Positions 27,171-35,986 of a stretch of 64,000 nt of DNA are shown here, in pieces. A program made the translations under genes and the position numbers. The notes below the pieces were generated by a model, which worked only from the letters and a program-made list of their open reading frames with translations, was not told the DNA's origin and did no database searches. Position 1 is the first letter of the stretch. Each line of letters starts with the position of its first letter. Source of the stretch: Agaricicola taiwanensis (GTDB lineage Bacteria > Pseudomonadota > Alphaproteobacteria > Rhizobiales > Methylopilaceae); contig NZ_BMCP01000004.1 of NCBI RefSeq assembly GCF_014635245.1, positions 124,001-188,000 on the forward strand, read 5' to 3'.

Positions 27171-27857
27171 TTAGAGATCGTGACCGGCGCGCGCCACATC
27201 GGCGGCTTCGGTGGCGATGCGTGGCGCGATGCGCACATGCGCGAGGGCGGCGACATATTTGATGTATTCGCCGATGACGGTCGTCAAGGTCTCGCTGTCC
27301 TGCCACCAGGTTCCATCACGGAAGCGGCCGGTGACGACGGGGTAGGGAATCACCTGGACGCCCGGCAGCGAGCGTGACAGCTCCGCCTGGGCGCGTGGCA
27401 TGTGCCAGCCTGACGTGACGAGGATGACCGACTTGTAGCCGTGGGTTTCGACCCACAGCTTGGTGGCGAGCGCGTTGCCGGCGGTGGTGAGCGCCTGATG
27501 GTCGAGATCGACGCAGCAGCCGAGCAAGGGGCCGCTGCCGGGCAGCACGCGCTCCAGCTCGCGCGGATTGGTGGTGGGGTGGACGCCGCTGATGAGCATG
27601 CGGGTGGCGCGCTTCTGCCGCAGAAGGTCGAAGGCGTCGGCCAGGCGGTCCTGGCCGCCGGTCAGGGCCACGATGGCATCGGCCTTGATGTTGCTGGATG
27701 GGACCTCCGCCACCTTGGTGGTGAAGAAGATGAAGCCCAGCACGGCGGCGAGCCCCACCACGGCGAACACGCCGACGATGCCGTCCACCGCCCGGCGCAG
27801 GAAGCCGCGCCGGCGGCGGTGCCTCTTTCGGCGCTTATGAGTCACGGACTCGGTCAT
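27171..27857 (-). CDS. YdcF/SanA-family membrane protein (DUF218)
   Basis: A 228-residue protein with a strongly basic N-terminus (KRRKRHRRRRGFLRR), one membrane helix (VFAVVGLAAVLGFIFFTT) and a periplasmic DUF218 domain. That domain contains ADAIVALTGGQDRLADAFDL, ATRMLISGVHPTTN and ILVTSGWHMPRAQAELSR, the conserved Gly, Asp, His and Arg positions of the family. YdcF/SanA proteins are linked to envelope barrier function; YdcF was reported to bind S-adenosylmethionine. It lies between ftsX and plsC on the same strand. Confidence 0.9.
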   Translation of the reverse strand: MTESVTHKRRKRHRRRRGFLRRAVDGIVGVFAVVGLAAVLGFIFFTTKVAEVPSSNIKADAIVALTGGQDRLADAFDLLRQKRATRMLISGVHPTTNPRELERVLPGSGPLLGCCVDLDHQALTTAGNALATKLWVETHGYKSVILVTSGWHMPRAQAELSRSLPGVQVIPYPVVTGRFRDGTWWQDSETLTTVIGEYIKYVAALAHVRIAPRIATEAADVARAGHDL

Positions 27858-27908
27858 GGTGAAGAGAGCATATTCATAACGAGGGATGCTTCGGCAAGGG
27901 GCGAGCCA

Positions 27909-28889
27909 TCACGCCCGCCCGCGAAGCTGCGCCATGATGGTGAGCCGCGAGGTCAGTGCCGTGACGGCCGCGGTGAATGCGACGATGGCGACAACACCGA
28001 AATAGCCGGTCCATCCCACGGAGAAGCGACCGAACAGCGCGGTCATCTGCTCGGCCGCGATAGTGCCGGAGCTTTCGCCGCCAATGAGCGCGCCGATGGC
28101 GAAGACCAGGATGGCTGCCCCGCCACCGATGGCCCCGCCGCGCCCGGCGAGGGCAAGGAAGCGGCGCTCGAAAGCGCGGGCGATATAGCCGTCGCGGGCG
28201 CCGACGATGTGGAGCACGTTGACGATATCCCGATTGCCGGCCATGGCGCCGCGGGTGGCGAAAATCACCGAGAGAACCGTGGCGGCCGTCACCAGGATCA
28301 GAATCGTGACGCCGCCGAACACCAGGAGATTGGCCATGCTGGACAGGCGATCCACCCAGGCGCGGTGATCATCGAGACTGGCGTTGGGCACCTCGCGTGC
28401 GAGCTGGCTCCGCAGGGCCTGAAGATCGACGGGAGGCTCGCCGTTGATCGCCACGATGACGAGGCGCGGGGTGGGCAGCGCATCCAGCCCGGCATCGCTG
28501 CCGAGCCAGGGCTCGAGCAGCCGTGCGGTATCTTCGCGGGTGAGGGCGCGCACGTCGGACACACCCGGCGTTTGCCTTGCGATGGTGGTGACGCGGCCGA
28601 CCTGAACCTCGATGTCCTGACCGTCCACGGGCCGCACCTGGATCGTGACCTCGCGCGCCACGTCGCTTTCCCAGGCATCGGCGGCGCCACGCACGAGGTC
28701 GACGGCGCCGATGGTCAGCCCGGCGAGAAAGGTCATGATGGCGATGACCATGACGAGCGCCTGTCCGGCCAGGGTATCGGTCGGCACGATGGACGCCGGC
28801 CGGCGCCGTTCTCCCGGCGGCAGCGGCGCGCCGGAGGCGGGCGTGCGCTTGAAGGGCGTGCGGCGGCGTCCGGATGCCGAATCAGTCAT
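27909..28889 (-). CDS. ftsX: Cell division protein FtsX
   Basis: About 326 residues from the ATG of MTDSASGRRRTPFKRTPASG. A long basic cytoplasmic N-terminus leads to the first membrane helix (ALVMVIAIMTFLAGLTIGAV). A periplasmic domain of about 130 residues follows, including ALTREDTARLLEPWLG, then three C-terminal helices (FGGVTILILVTAATVLSVIF and two more). This is the FtsX layout. With FtsE it forms an ABC-type complex that activates septal peptidoglycan hydrolases. It overlaps ftsE by eight bases. Confidence 0.93.
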   Translation of the reverse strand: MTDSASGRRRTPFKRTPASGAPLPPGERRRPASIVPTDTLAGQALVMVIAIMTFLAGLTIGAVDLVRGAADAWESDVAREVTIQVRPVDGQDIEVQVGRVTTIARQTPGVSDVRALTREDTARLLEPWLGSDAGLDALPTPRLVIVAINGEPPVDLQALRSQLAREVPNASLDDHRAWVDRLSSMANLLVFGGVTILILVTAATVLSVIFATRGAMAGNRDIVNVLHIVGARDGYIARAFERRFLALAGRGGAIGGGAAILVFAIGALIGGESSGTIAAEQMTALFGRFSVGWTGYFGVVAIVAFTAAVTALTSRLTIMAQLRGRA

Positions 28890-29541
28890 AGAGGTAAAGC
28901 CTTCCCTCCGACAGGACGAGGCGGCGGGCGTCATAGAGGTCCATCAACCCGATGTCGTGGGTGGCAATCACAACCGCAGTGCCGGAGCGATGCAATTCGA
29001 CGAAAAGGCGCAGGAGGCGCCGCGCCAGCTGCGGGTCGACGTTGCCTGTGGGCTCGTCCGCCAGCAGCAGCTCCGGCCGGCCGATCAGGGCGCGGGCGAT
29101 GGCGGCGCGCTGCTTCTCACCACCCGAGAGAACAGGCGGATAGGCGTCGATGCGCTCGCCCAGGCCCACCCAGCGCAGGAGCTCCACCACCTCGGCGCGA
29201 TAGCTTGCCTCCTCGCGTCCCATGACGCGCAGCGGCAGCGCCACGTTCTCGTAGGTGGTCATATGGTCGAGCAGGCGAAAGTCCTGGAAGACGATGCCGA
29301 TGCGGCGGCGCACGTCCGGCAGGGCGCTGCGCGGCATGGTGGCGACGTCACGTCCGAACACGGAGATCAGCCCGCGCGTCGGCTTCAGGGCGAGATAGAG
29401 CAGCCGCAGCAGCGAGGTCTTGCCGGCGCCGGAGGGGCCGGTCAGGAACTGGAAGGAGTTCGGTTCAACGGAAAACGTCAGGTCGCGCAGCACTTCCGGT
29501 CCCAGCCCATAGCGCAAACCTACATTTTCAAATCGAACCAC
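28882..29541 (-). CDS. ftsE: Cell division ATP-binding protein FtsE
   Basis: A 219-residue ABC ATPase. The start MVRFENVGLRYGLGPEVLRD and TFSVEPNSFQFLTGPSGAGK (Walker A) match the FtsE N-terminus. The Q-loop IVFQDFRLLDHMT, signature LSGGEKQRAAIARAL, Walker B LLLADEPTGNVDP and H-loop VVIATHD are intact, so it should hydrolyse ATP. It couples FtsZ-ring status to FtsX in the membrane. The upstream region holds a TTAA-N7-TTAA CtrA-type box. Confidence 0.97.
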   Translation of the reverse strand: MVRFENVGLRYGLGPEVLRDLTFSVEPNSFQFLTGPSGAGKTSLLRLLYLALKPTRGLISVFGRDVATMPRSALPDVRRRIGIVFQDFRLLDHMTTYENVALPLRVMGREEASYRAEVVELLRWVGLGERIDAYPPVLSGGEKQRAAIARALIGRPELLLADEPTGNVDPQLARRLLRLFVELHRSGTAVVIATHDIGLMDLYDARRLVLSEGRLYLYD

Positions 29542-29580
29542 AAGAGGCTCCAGAGTATCTGCATGAGGAAAGCTGTGGCA

Positions 29581-29596
29581 TTAACCAGCCGTTAAC
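29581..29596. promoter_or_regulatory. CtrA-type binding site upstream of ftsE
   Basis: The sequence TTAACCAGCCGTTAAC matches the alphaproteobacterial CtrA consensus TTAA-N7-TTAA exactly, with the additional C. It lies 40 bp before the ftsE start and about 100 bp before the divergent zinc-ribbon gene. Direct control by CtrA is inferred from the match and from the known role of CtrA in division-gene timing. Confidence 0.6.
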
Positions 29597-29692
29597 GCCA
29601 GTCTCAGCATGTCTTGGTTACGTGAAAGTTAACGTCGGGCATGTTCACCTGCTCCGGCTCCCGCATTTGCCTTGTTCTGATTCGGCCCGAAC

Positions 29693-30451
29693 ATGCTCAT
29701 CGTCTGCCCGAATTGCCAGTCTTCCTATCGCGTCAGCGCTGAAAGCCTCGGCGTGTCCGGACGTACGGTCCGTTGCGCGAAGTGCAACACGGCCTGGTTC
29801 GCCGAGCCCGAGGACGACCAGGAGACCAGTGAAGAAACCACGGCCATCGTGGCGGAGAACAGCGCAGAAGAGCCCCTTTACGGCGAGACCGTGGATCCAC
29901 GCATGACCCGCCTTGCCCGCGTCATGGCCAGCATTCGCCACGAGCAGCAGGACAGCGCCGGCGAGGCGACACCGGCAGAGGCGCCGGCAAAACGCAAGAC
30001 GCCGAGGCGCCGGTTCTGGCCCACCGCCGCCGCGATGGCGGCTGTCGCCATCATCGGCGGCCTCATCCTAGGCCGGGACAGCGTGGTGCGATTGCTTCCC
30101 CAGACCGCGCAGCTCTATGCGCTGGCAGGGCTGGACGTCAATCTCCGGGGACTTGAGTTCCGCGACGTGGCGGCCACCGAACGGGTTGAGGGCGGCGTGC
30201 CGATCCTCCTCGTCAGCGGCAAGGTAGAGAACATCACCGACGGCGTGGTCGATGTGCCGCGGCTGCGGCTTGCGGTTCGCAATACCGACGGACGCGAAAT
30301 TTATGTGTGGACGGTGGTGCCGCGGCCGAACCGGCTCGTCGCCGGTGATACGCTGGCTTTCCAGGGCCAACTTGCCTCTCCGCCGGCTGAGGCGCGCGAT
30401 ATCGCGGTGCGGTTCTATTCGCAGCACGATGCCCTTGCCGGCGTCCGCTAG
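29693..30451 (+). CDS. MJ0042-type zinc-ribbon membrane protein
   Basis: A 252-residue protein. The N-terminal zinc ribbon MLIVCPNCQSSYRVSAESLG...VRCAKC has cysteines 5, 8, 28 and 31 in the MJ0042/zinc_ribbon_5 pattern. An acidic linker (PEDDQETSEETTAI) follows, then one membrane helix (AAAMAAVAIIGGLILGRDSV) and a periplasmic DUF3426-like domain with VLLVSGKVENITDGVVDVP-type strands. Its function is unknown; it is widespread in Rhizobiales beside ftsEX. It is divergent from ftsE and shares its CtrA-box region, and it is followed 75 bp later by hpt. Confidence 0.88.
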   Translation: MLIVCPNCQSSYRVSAESLGVSGRTVRCAKCNTAWFAEPEDDQETSEETTAIVAENSAEEPLYGETVDPRMTRLARVMASIRHEQQDSAGEATPAEAPAKRKTPRRRFWPTAAAMAAVAIIGGLILGRDSVVRLLPQTAQLYALAGLDVNLRGLEFRDVAATERVEGGVPILLVSGKVENITDGVVDVPRLRLAVRNTDGREIYVWTVVPRPNRLVAGDTLAFQGQLASPPAEARDIAVRFYSQHDALAGVR

Positions 30452-30526
30452 GCATGAGCTGAAAGTTGAAGCGCCAAGGGTGGCGCACCGGTTTCCTCCT
30501 CGTCGGAAAGTGCGTAGAAGAGCGCC

Positions 30527-31069
30527 ATGAGCATCCATGTGAAGACCTTGATCTCCGCCGAGGAGATCGCTGCCCGCAACGCGGAACTTGCCCGCACCAT
30601 CGCGGCGACCGTTTCGCCCAATGTCCTGGTCATCGCCATCCTCAAGGGCAGTTTCGTCTTTGCCGCCGACCTCATCCGCGCCTTCCACGATGCGCGGATG
30701 GAGCCGCAGGTGGAGTTCCTTCAGCTCTCCAGCTATCGGGACGCCACCATCTCCTCGGGCCAGGTGGATGTGATCCGCGACATCGAAAGCGATGTGGCCG
30801 GGCGCGAGGTGCTGCTGATCGATGATATCCTGGAATCCGGGCGCACCCTCGCCTATGCCAAGGATCTGCTCGCGGCGCGCGGAGCAAGCAAGGTCTACAG
30901 CTGCGTCCTCCTGGACAAGCAGAACAAGCGCTCCGTGACGATCAACGCGGATTTCGTAGGCTTTGTCTGCCCGGACTACTTCGTGGTGGGCTATGGCATG
31001 GATGTCGCCCATGCCTGGCGGCAGCTGCCCTTCGTGGGTATCGTGGAGCGCGACGGGGACAGCGACTGA
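30527..31069 (+). CDS. hpt: Hypoxanthine phosphoribosyltransferase
   Basis: A 180-residue type I phosphoribosyltransferase. The PRPP-binding loop is EVLLIDDILESGRTLAYAK, the early loop is LVIAILKGSFVFAADLIR, and the C-terminal purine-binding part is DFVGFVCPDYFVVGYGMD. It salvages hypoxanthine and guanine to IMP and GMP in the cytoplasm. It is followed 22 bp later by a CpdR-like response regulator, suggesting co-transcription. Confidence 0.95.
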   Translation: MSIHVKTLISAEEIAARNAELARTIAATVSPNVLVIAILKGSFVFAADLIRAFHDARMEPQVEFLQLSSYRDATISSGQVDVIRDIESDVAGREVLLIDDILESGRTLAYAKDLLAARGASKVYSCVLLDKQNKRSVTINADFVGFVCPDYFVVGYGMDVAHAWRQLPFVGIVERDGDSD

Positions 31070-31091
31070 GACCAAGAGAGGAGCTTCAGGG

Positions 31092-31469
31092 ATGCCTCAC
31101 ATTCTGGTCGTCGATGACGAGGAAGCGATCCGCGAATTGGTGCGGCGCGGGCTGCAACTGGACGGACATACGGTGGAGCTTGCCTGCGACGGCGCCGATG
31201 CGCTCGACATCATCGCCAGCCGGCCGACCGACTTCGACCTGCTCCTGACCGACATCCGCATGCCCATGATGGACGGCATCGCGCTGGCTCTGACCGTGGG
31301 GCGCGATTATCCCACCCTCACGATCCTGTTGATGACGGGCTATGCCGACCAGCGGGAAAGGGCCGCCAACCTCGAGCTCCTGATCCACGACGTCGTCACG
31401 AAGCCGTTCAGCCTCGCGCAGATCCGCGATGCGGTCACGGACGCGCTGGCCGCGCGCAAGGCGGCGTGA
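31092..31469 (+). CDS. Single-domain response regulator, CpdR-like
   Basis: A 125-residue stand-alone receiver with a complete phosphorylation site: acidic pair Asp8/Asp9 in LVVDDEE, phosphoacceptor Asp53 in LLTDIRMPMMDG, switch Thr81 in LMTGYAD and Lys103 in VTKPF. No output domain follows. The LLTDIRMP..DGI segment and the ITGFA-like MTGYA loop resemble CpdR, which controls ClpXP-mediated proteolysis in the alphaproteobacterial cell cycle, but it is not identical to the canonical CpdR. It follows hpt closely; an AGGGA precedes the ATG. Confidence 0.85.
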   Translation: MPHILVVDDEEAIRELVRRGLQLDGHTVELACDGADALDIIASRPTDFDLLLTDIRMPMMDGIALALTVGRDYPTLTILLMTGYADQRERAANLELLIHDVVTKPFSLAQIRDAVTDALAARKAA

Positions 31470-31557
31470 ATTCGTCTGGCCTTGGCCGGCGTGACGCTGG
31501 ATGATGCATTGAGCGTGAGGGGGCCGATATCCCCGCCGAGCTGGAGAACACCGACCC

Positions 31558-31782
31558 GTGCCATATGTGAACATCAAGGTAACCGGCGGCAGTGAAGCGC
31601 CCAGTGCGGAGCAGAAAGCGGAGCTTATCCGCGAGGTGACTGATGTTCTCGTCCGCGTGCTCGGCAAGAACCCGGCGACCACCACCGTCATCATCGAGGA
31701 AATCCCGATGGACAATTGGGGCATGGGTGGCGAGACGACCACCGTGCGCCGCCGGAAGGCGGCCGCGCAGAAGACCTCCTGA
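31558..31782 (+). CDS. 4-Oxalocrotonate tautomerase-family protein
   Basis: A 74-residue protein from a GTG start: M-P-Y-V-N-I-K-V-T-G. Loss of the initiator Met exposes Pro as the catalytic base. The family pattern continues with SAEQKAELIREVTDVLVRVL and TTVIIEEIPMDNWGMGG, then a basic tail RRRKAAAQK. Members tautomerise keto-enol substrates or dehalogenate small acids; the real substrate here is unknown. The small size is normal because the enzyme works as a hexamer. It faces the TIGR02302 gene. Confidence 0.88.
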   Translation: MPYVNIKVTGGSEAPSAEQKAELIREVTDVLVRVLGKNPATTTVIIEEIPMDNWGMGGETTTVRRRKAAAQKTS

Positions 31783-31796
31783 CGCGCAGCCGTTCG

Positions 31797-34295
31797 TCAC
31801 GGCTCGATAAGGCGCTCCAGATAATCCAGCTCCAGTTGGGGCCGTTCGGGGTCGCTGAGGCGCCGGCGCAGTTCTTCCAGCACCTGCCGGGCCCGCTGCG
31901 CGTCGATCTCGCCGGGGACGCGCACGGATGAGCCGGGATCATAGCGGCGCGTGCGGGTTGGGCGGCCGAGCGGATCGACGTTCTGGTCGTTCGCCCGCTG
32001 CCCGGTCTGCCGGTTGGTGCCTGGGCCGCCGGGCTGGTTGCCCTGGCCGGGCTCGTTTCCTTCGCCCATCATCTGCTGGGTCAACCCCTGCGCGCCCCTG
32101 CGCAGCGCTTCGAGCGCGCGGCCCTGAGGTCCCACCGCTCCGGGCGCATCACCTTGCCCGAGCTGTTCGCCCGCGGCACCCATCTCCTCACCGGCCTGGC
32201 CCAGTTCCTGGCCGCCGTTGATGCCCTGCTGCTGCAATTGCTTCATCAATTCCTGCAACTGCTGCTGCAGCGCCTGCTGATCCTGCTGCAGGCCCTCCAT
32301 GCCATTCTGGCCCTGCTGCTGCCCCTCCTGGCCAGGCTGACCCTGCTCACCCTGCTGGCCCTCCTGGAAGGTACGGTCGCGCAACTCGTTCTGCTTGCGG
32401 ATCATCTCGCCGAGCTGATCCAGCATCCGGGCCATCTCCTCGGACATGGGGTCCATCTGGGCGGTGGCATTGGGATTGAGGCCCTCAAGGATTTGATCGA
32501 GCTGGGAGAGCATGTCCTGGGCGGCTTGGTTGGCACCTTTCTGCGCAAATTCCTCCAGGCGATCGAGCATGTCCCTGAGATCCTGCGGGCGCACCATCTG
32601 GGCGTTGGGCGGCATGGCGCCGGGAGGCATCTGCTCGGCCGTCTGGGCACGGCGCGCCATCTCGGCCAGGAACTTCTCCATGGCCTGCCGCAGGTCCTGC
32701 GTGAGCTTGCGGATCTCCTCTTCCGAAGCGCCGCGCTCCAGCGCCTCGCGCAGGGCGTCGCGCGCGGCCTTGAGATCGCGTTCGATCTCGCTCATCTCAC
32801 CGTCCTCAAGACGAATGGCGATCTGCCAGAGGTAATCGACGGCGCCCCTGAGGTCTTCGGTGCCTTCAGCCTGCTTCAGCCGCCAGTAGACGCTGCGCAG
32901 CGCCAGATAGGTGGATGCCTTTGGTGTGAAGCGCTCCGGATAGAGCGCCAGCGAGTCGAGCGCGCGCTCGACCCTTTTGCGGGCGTTGATGTCGAGGGCG
33001 AGGTTGCGGCGCTGCTCCACGAGAGAACGGGCGAGCGGATCACGGAAATTGCGCTGCGGCAGCGTCATCTCCATGGCCGAGCTGCGCCCGAGGTTGCCAG
33101 CGGCATCGCGTGCCTCCAGCGTGATCGACACGCGTGCGCCCGCCCAGGGGTGTTCCTGAAGGTCGGTCGTGGTGACCGCGGTGCGATCCTGTGCCCGCCG
33201 TTGCGGCAGCACCAGCGGCACTTTCGGCGCCTCGACCAGCGGGTTTGCCTCGGCGTCGGCTTCAAGAGCCGCGATCTTCGCTTCCCCGGCCGTGGCGCCA
33301 TAATCGTCGGTGATGCGGTAGCTGAGGACGGTCTGGCCGCGCGGTCCGGCGCCTGGCGGCTCGGCGAAGGCGATTTCGGGGGCCCGGTCGGGAAGGGCGG
33401 TGAACTGCCACTCCCGTGCCGCTCCTGCTTCGGGGTCAACGGTCAGAGTGCCGTCACCGGTCAGCTTGAAGCTCCATTCGCGGACGCCATCGGGGTTGGC
33501 ATCAGCGGGAGGCGTCTTTCCCGGCTCAAGCCCGCCATCGGTGGCAACATCCACGGCGCCACCGCTGACGCGCGCGACCACCACCGAACCTGCAGGAACG
33601 CGAAGCGAGGCACTGCCCTCTGACGTGCTTTCAGTGCCGGCGGTGAGATAAATCGGCGGGCGGCCGGTGTAGGGCGGCGGTGTCACCCAGGCATCAAGGC
33701 GGGGAGGCACCGCGGCAACCGTCGCGCCCTTCCAGTCGAAGGCCGAGGCGATCCTGGCGCCGCGTTCGTCGCCGGCGATGAAGAAGCCGACGATCACGGC
33801 CAGCAGCAGGGCAAAGCGCAAGGCAAGCGGGTCCCGGGCGGTGAGCCCCGGCGCGGGCAGGCCGGTGGTCAGCCGTCCGGCACTGGCTTCCGCCTTTCTG
33901 CGGTGCATGTCCCAGAAAGCGCGGGTCAGCGCATCGTCTTCGCCCGTCGCGAGATGATCGGCGAGCGCCGTGGCCGGGCGATGGTCATGGCCGGACGCGT
34001 GGTCGATGCGGGCCAAAGCGCGGGCATCGCTCGGACGGACAAGGCGCAGAAGCGGGGCGGCGGCGTAGAGGAAGGCCAAGGCGAACAGAGCGACGCCGAT
34101 GATGCGGCCCATGGGGGCGAGCGACTGCCACAGGCTGAACCACGACAGAGCGATGAACAGCAGAAGGATGCTGCCGGCAAGGGCAAGGCGTGGCCAGGCC
34201 GCTTCCCACAGGATGACGGCCCGGGCGCGGGCAATCAGGCCATCAAGGGCATATGTGCGCTGCGAGGCAGCCTTGTGCGATGGGCTTTGGCTCAC
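31797..34295 (-). CDS. TIGR02302-family membrane protein with Gln/Gly-rich region
   Basis: An 832-residue protein. Two or three membrane helices lie near the N-terminus (LALAGSILLLFIALSWFSLW, GVALFALAFLYAAAPLLRLV, FALLLAVIVGFFIAGDERGA). A large periplasmic, strand-rich middle contains APEIAFAEPPGAGPRGQTVL and YRITDDYGATAGEAKIAALE. A C-terminal half follows with long coiled-coil helices and a low-complexity stretch rich in Q, G, E and M (residues about 590-700). This is the alphaproteobacterial TIGR02302 (DUF4175) family, of unknown function. It is the last gene of the argH-lptM-lysA run. Confidence 0.9.
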   Translation of the reverse strand: MSQSPSHKAASQRTYALDGLIARARAVILWEAAWPRLALAGSILLLFIALSWFSLWQSLAPMGRIIGVALFALAFLYAAAPLLRLVRPSDARALARIDHASGHDHRPATALADHLATGEDDALTRAFWDMHRRKAEASAGRLTTGLPAPGLTARDPLALRFALLLAVIVGFFIAGDERGARIASAFDWKGATVAAVPPRLDAWVTPPPYTGRPPIYLTAGTESTSEGSASLRVPAGSVVVARVSGGAVDVATDGGLEPGKTPPADANPDGVREWSFKLTGDGTLTVDPEAGAAREWQFTALPDRAPEIAFAEPPGAGPRGQTVLSYRITDDYGATAGEAKIAALEADAEANPLVEAPKVPLVLPQRRAQDRTAVTTTDLQEHPWAGARVSITLEARDAAGNLGRSSAMEMTLPQRNFRDPLARSLVEQRRNLALDINARKRVERALDSLALYPERFTPKASTYLALRSVYWRLKQAEGTEDLRGAVDYLWQIAIRLEDGEMSEIERDLKAARDALREALERGASEEEIRKLTQDLRQAMEKFLAEMARRAQTAEQMPPGAMPPNAQMVRPQDLRDMLDRLEEFAQKGANQAAQDMLSQLDQILEGLNPNATAQMDPMSEEMARMLDQLGEMIRKQNELRDRTFQEGQQGEQGQPGQEGQQQGQNGMEGLQQDQQALQQQLQELMKQLQQQGINGGQELGQAGEEMGAAGEQLGQGDAPGAVGPQGRALEALRRGAQGLTQQMMGEGNEPGQGNQPGGPGTNRQTGQRANDQNVDPLGRPTRTRRYDPGSSVRVPGEIDAQRARQVLEELRRRLSDPERPQLELDYLERLIEP

Positions 34296-34367
34296 CCGTA
34301 TCTCCTGACCAGCCCGTCGATAAAACTAGCACGTCCCGCGGCGCTGGCCAGAGCAAAGGCTTGGGGA

Positions 34368-35639
34368 TCACCGACCCGTGAGCCAGCCGGGAACCTCGTC
34401 CAGCGCGATCGTCTCCTCAACACTCGGGCGTTTGCGGATCACCGCGAGGTCATGTCCCCGGACCAGAACCTCTGGAACCAGAGGGCGGGTGTTGTAGGTG
34501 GATGCCTGCACCGCGCCATAGGCGCCGGCGGACATCACGGCCAGAAGGTCTCCCGGTCTCGGTTCCCGCATGGCGCGGTCAAGCGCGAGATAGTCGCCGG
34601 TCTCGCACACCGGACCCACCACATCGGCCCGGATGTCGGCCCCGGGGCCGGACTGCGTGACCGGCCAGATCTCGTGGTGCGCCTCGTAAAGCGTCGGGCG
34701 GATGAGGTCGTTCATGCCGGCATCGACGATGACGAAGGTCTTTGCGGCGCCCTTCTTCACAAAAAGAACGCGGGTGAGCAGGATGCCGGCGTTGCCGACG
34801 ATGAGGCGGCCCGGCTCCAGCACCAGACGCGCGCCGAGGTCGCGCACATGGCGGCGCACCACCTCGGCATATTCGTCCGGGTGGGGCGGCGGCTCATTGC
34901 CATCGCGGTAAGGGATGCCGAGGCCGCCGCCGACATCGATGTGGCTGATGTCGTGACCGTCGGCCCGCAGCGCATGCACGAGATCGGCCAGCCGGCCGAA
35001 GGCGGCGTCGAAAGGCGCAAGCTCGGTGATCTGGCTGCCGATGTGCATGTCGACGCCGGTGGCTTCGATGCCGGGCAGGTCGCGTGCCTCGGCATAGATG
35101 GCCCGCGCGCGCTCATAGGGGATCCCGAATTTGTTCTCCGCCTTGCCGGTGGAGATCTTGGCGTGGGTTTTTGCATCCACATCCGGGTTGATGCGCAGCG
35201 CGATGTGGGCCGTCTGACCGCGCGCTGCGGCGATTTCAGATAGGCGCAGGAGTTCCGGCTCCGATTCCACATTGAAGCAGAGAATGCCGGCATCGAGACC
35301 GGCCGCCAGTTCCGCATCGGTCTTGCCGACGCCGGAAAAGGTGATGCGCTCACCCGGCACGCCCGCGGCCAAGGCCCGGGCCAGTTCTCCGCCCGAGACG
35401 ACATCGACGCCGGCGCCGGCCTGGGTGATGGTGCGGATCACGGCCTGGTTGGAGTTGGCCTTGAGCGCGTAGCAGACGAGATGATCGAGACCGGCAAAGG
35501 CTTGGGAAAAGACCTTTACATGCCGTTCCAGCGTGGCGGTGGAATAGACATAAACCGGCGTGCCAACCTCTTCGGCAATGGCCTCGAGGCTCACGTCCTC
35601 CGCATGGAGAACGCCATGGTGATAGGCGAAATGATGCAC
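34368..35639 (-). CDS. lysA: Diaminopimelate decarboxylase
   Basis: About 423 residues from a GTG start, with GAGG just upstream and only seven bases after the lptM stop. The PLP lysine lies in CYALKANSNQAVIRT, the PLP-binding glycine segment is DVGGGLGIPYRDG, and the catalytic cysteine region is GPVCETGDYLA. It produces lysine from meso-diaminopimelate, the last step of the pathway. The arrangement argH-lptM-lysA-TIGR02302 is conserved in Rhizobiales. Confidence 0.95.
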   Translation of the reverse strand: MHHFAYHHGVLHAEDVSLEAIAEEVGTPVYVYSTATLERHVKVFSQAFAGLDHLVCYALKANSNQAVIRTITQAGAGVDVVSGGELARALAAGVPGERITFSGVGKTDAELAAGLDAGILCFNVESEPELLRLSEIAAARGQTAHIALRINPDVDAKTHAKISTGKAENKFGIPYERARAIYAEARDLPGIEATGVDMHIGSQITELAPFDAAFGRLADLVHALRADGHDISHIDVGGGLGIPYRDGNEPPPHPDEYAEVVRRHVRDLGARLVLEPGRLIVGNAGILLTRVLFVKKGAAKTFVIVDAGMNDLIRPTLYEAHHEIWPVTQSGPGADIRADVVGPVCETGDYLALDRAMREPRPGDLLAVMSAGAYGAVQASTYNTRPLVPEVLVRGHDLAVIRKRPSVEETIALDEVPGWLTGR

Positions 35640-35646
35640 GCGAACC

Positions 35647-35916
35647 TCAGAGCAGCGGGTCGAGCAGGAAGGGTCGGTCCGGCCGTGCCACGTTATCCAG
35701 GAGCGGGCCCTGATCGGCGGCGCCGGAATCGGTCGGGCGCTGGAGGGATGCGGAAGGCCTGATGCCGTCGTCATCTTCTCCAGGAGCCGGTGTCACAACC
35801 GCCGCCGCGGGCGCGCCCGGGGGCGGCTCCAGCGGACCTTTGCGGCCGCAGCCGGAAAGAGCCAGCGCAAGCGCGACGATCACGACGGCAGAATGAACTC
35901 CGGTCACAGCCTTCAT
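35647..35916 (-). CDS. lptM: LptM-type small lipoprotein
   Basis: An 89-residue lipoprotein candidate. The start is taken at MKAVTGVHSAVVIVALALAL because the lipobox LALSGC then places the lipidated cysteine at residue 23. The following GRKGPLEPPPGAP is the LptM signature. The remainder is proline/acidic and probably flexible. LptM matures the LptD LPS translocon by promoting its native disulfides. An upstream TTG start that would add four residues is possible. The gene is directly before lysA, as in many proteobacteria. Confidence 0.88.
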   Translation of the reverse strand: MKAVTGVHSAVVIVALALALSGCGRKGPLEPPPGAPAAAVVTPAPGEDDDGIRPSASLQRPTDSGAADQGPLLDNVARPDRPFLLDPLL

Positions 35917-35986
35917 CTCCAAGCCCAAAGCGGGTTTTCTATAGCACGAAGAGGCACGGGCGCCATGGGGTGGGACCAGGCCGTGT

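Noticed and set aside
27441-29225. Long plus-strand frame (about 590 residues)
   Set aside because: It is antisense to ydcF, ftsX and ftsE and has the Gly/Asp/His composition typical of shadow frames in GC-rich DNA.
32154-33623. Long plus-strand frame opposite the TIGR02302 gene
   Set aside because: Leu/His/Gln-rich antisense reading of the Q-rich region; no family resemblance or start signal.
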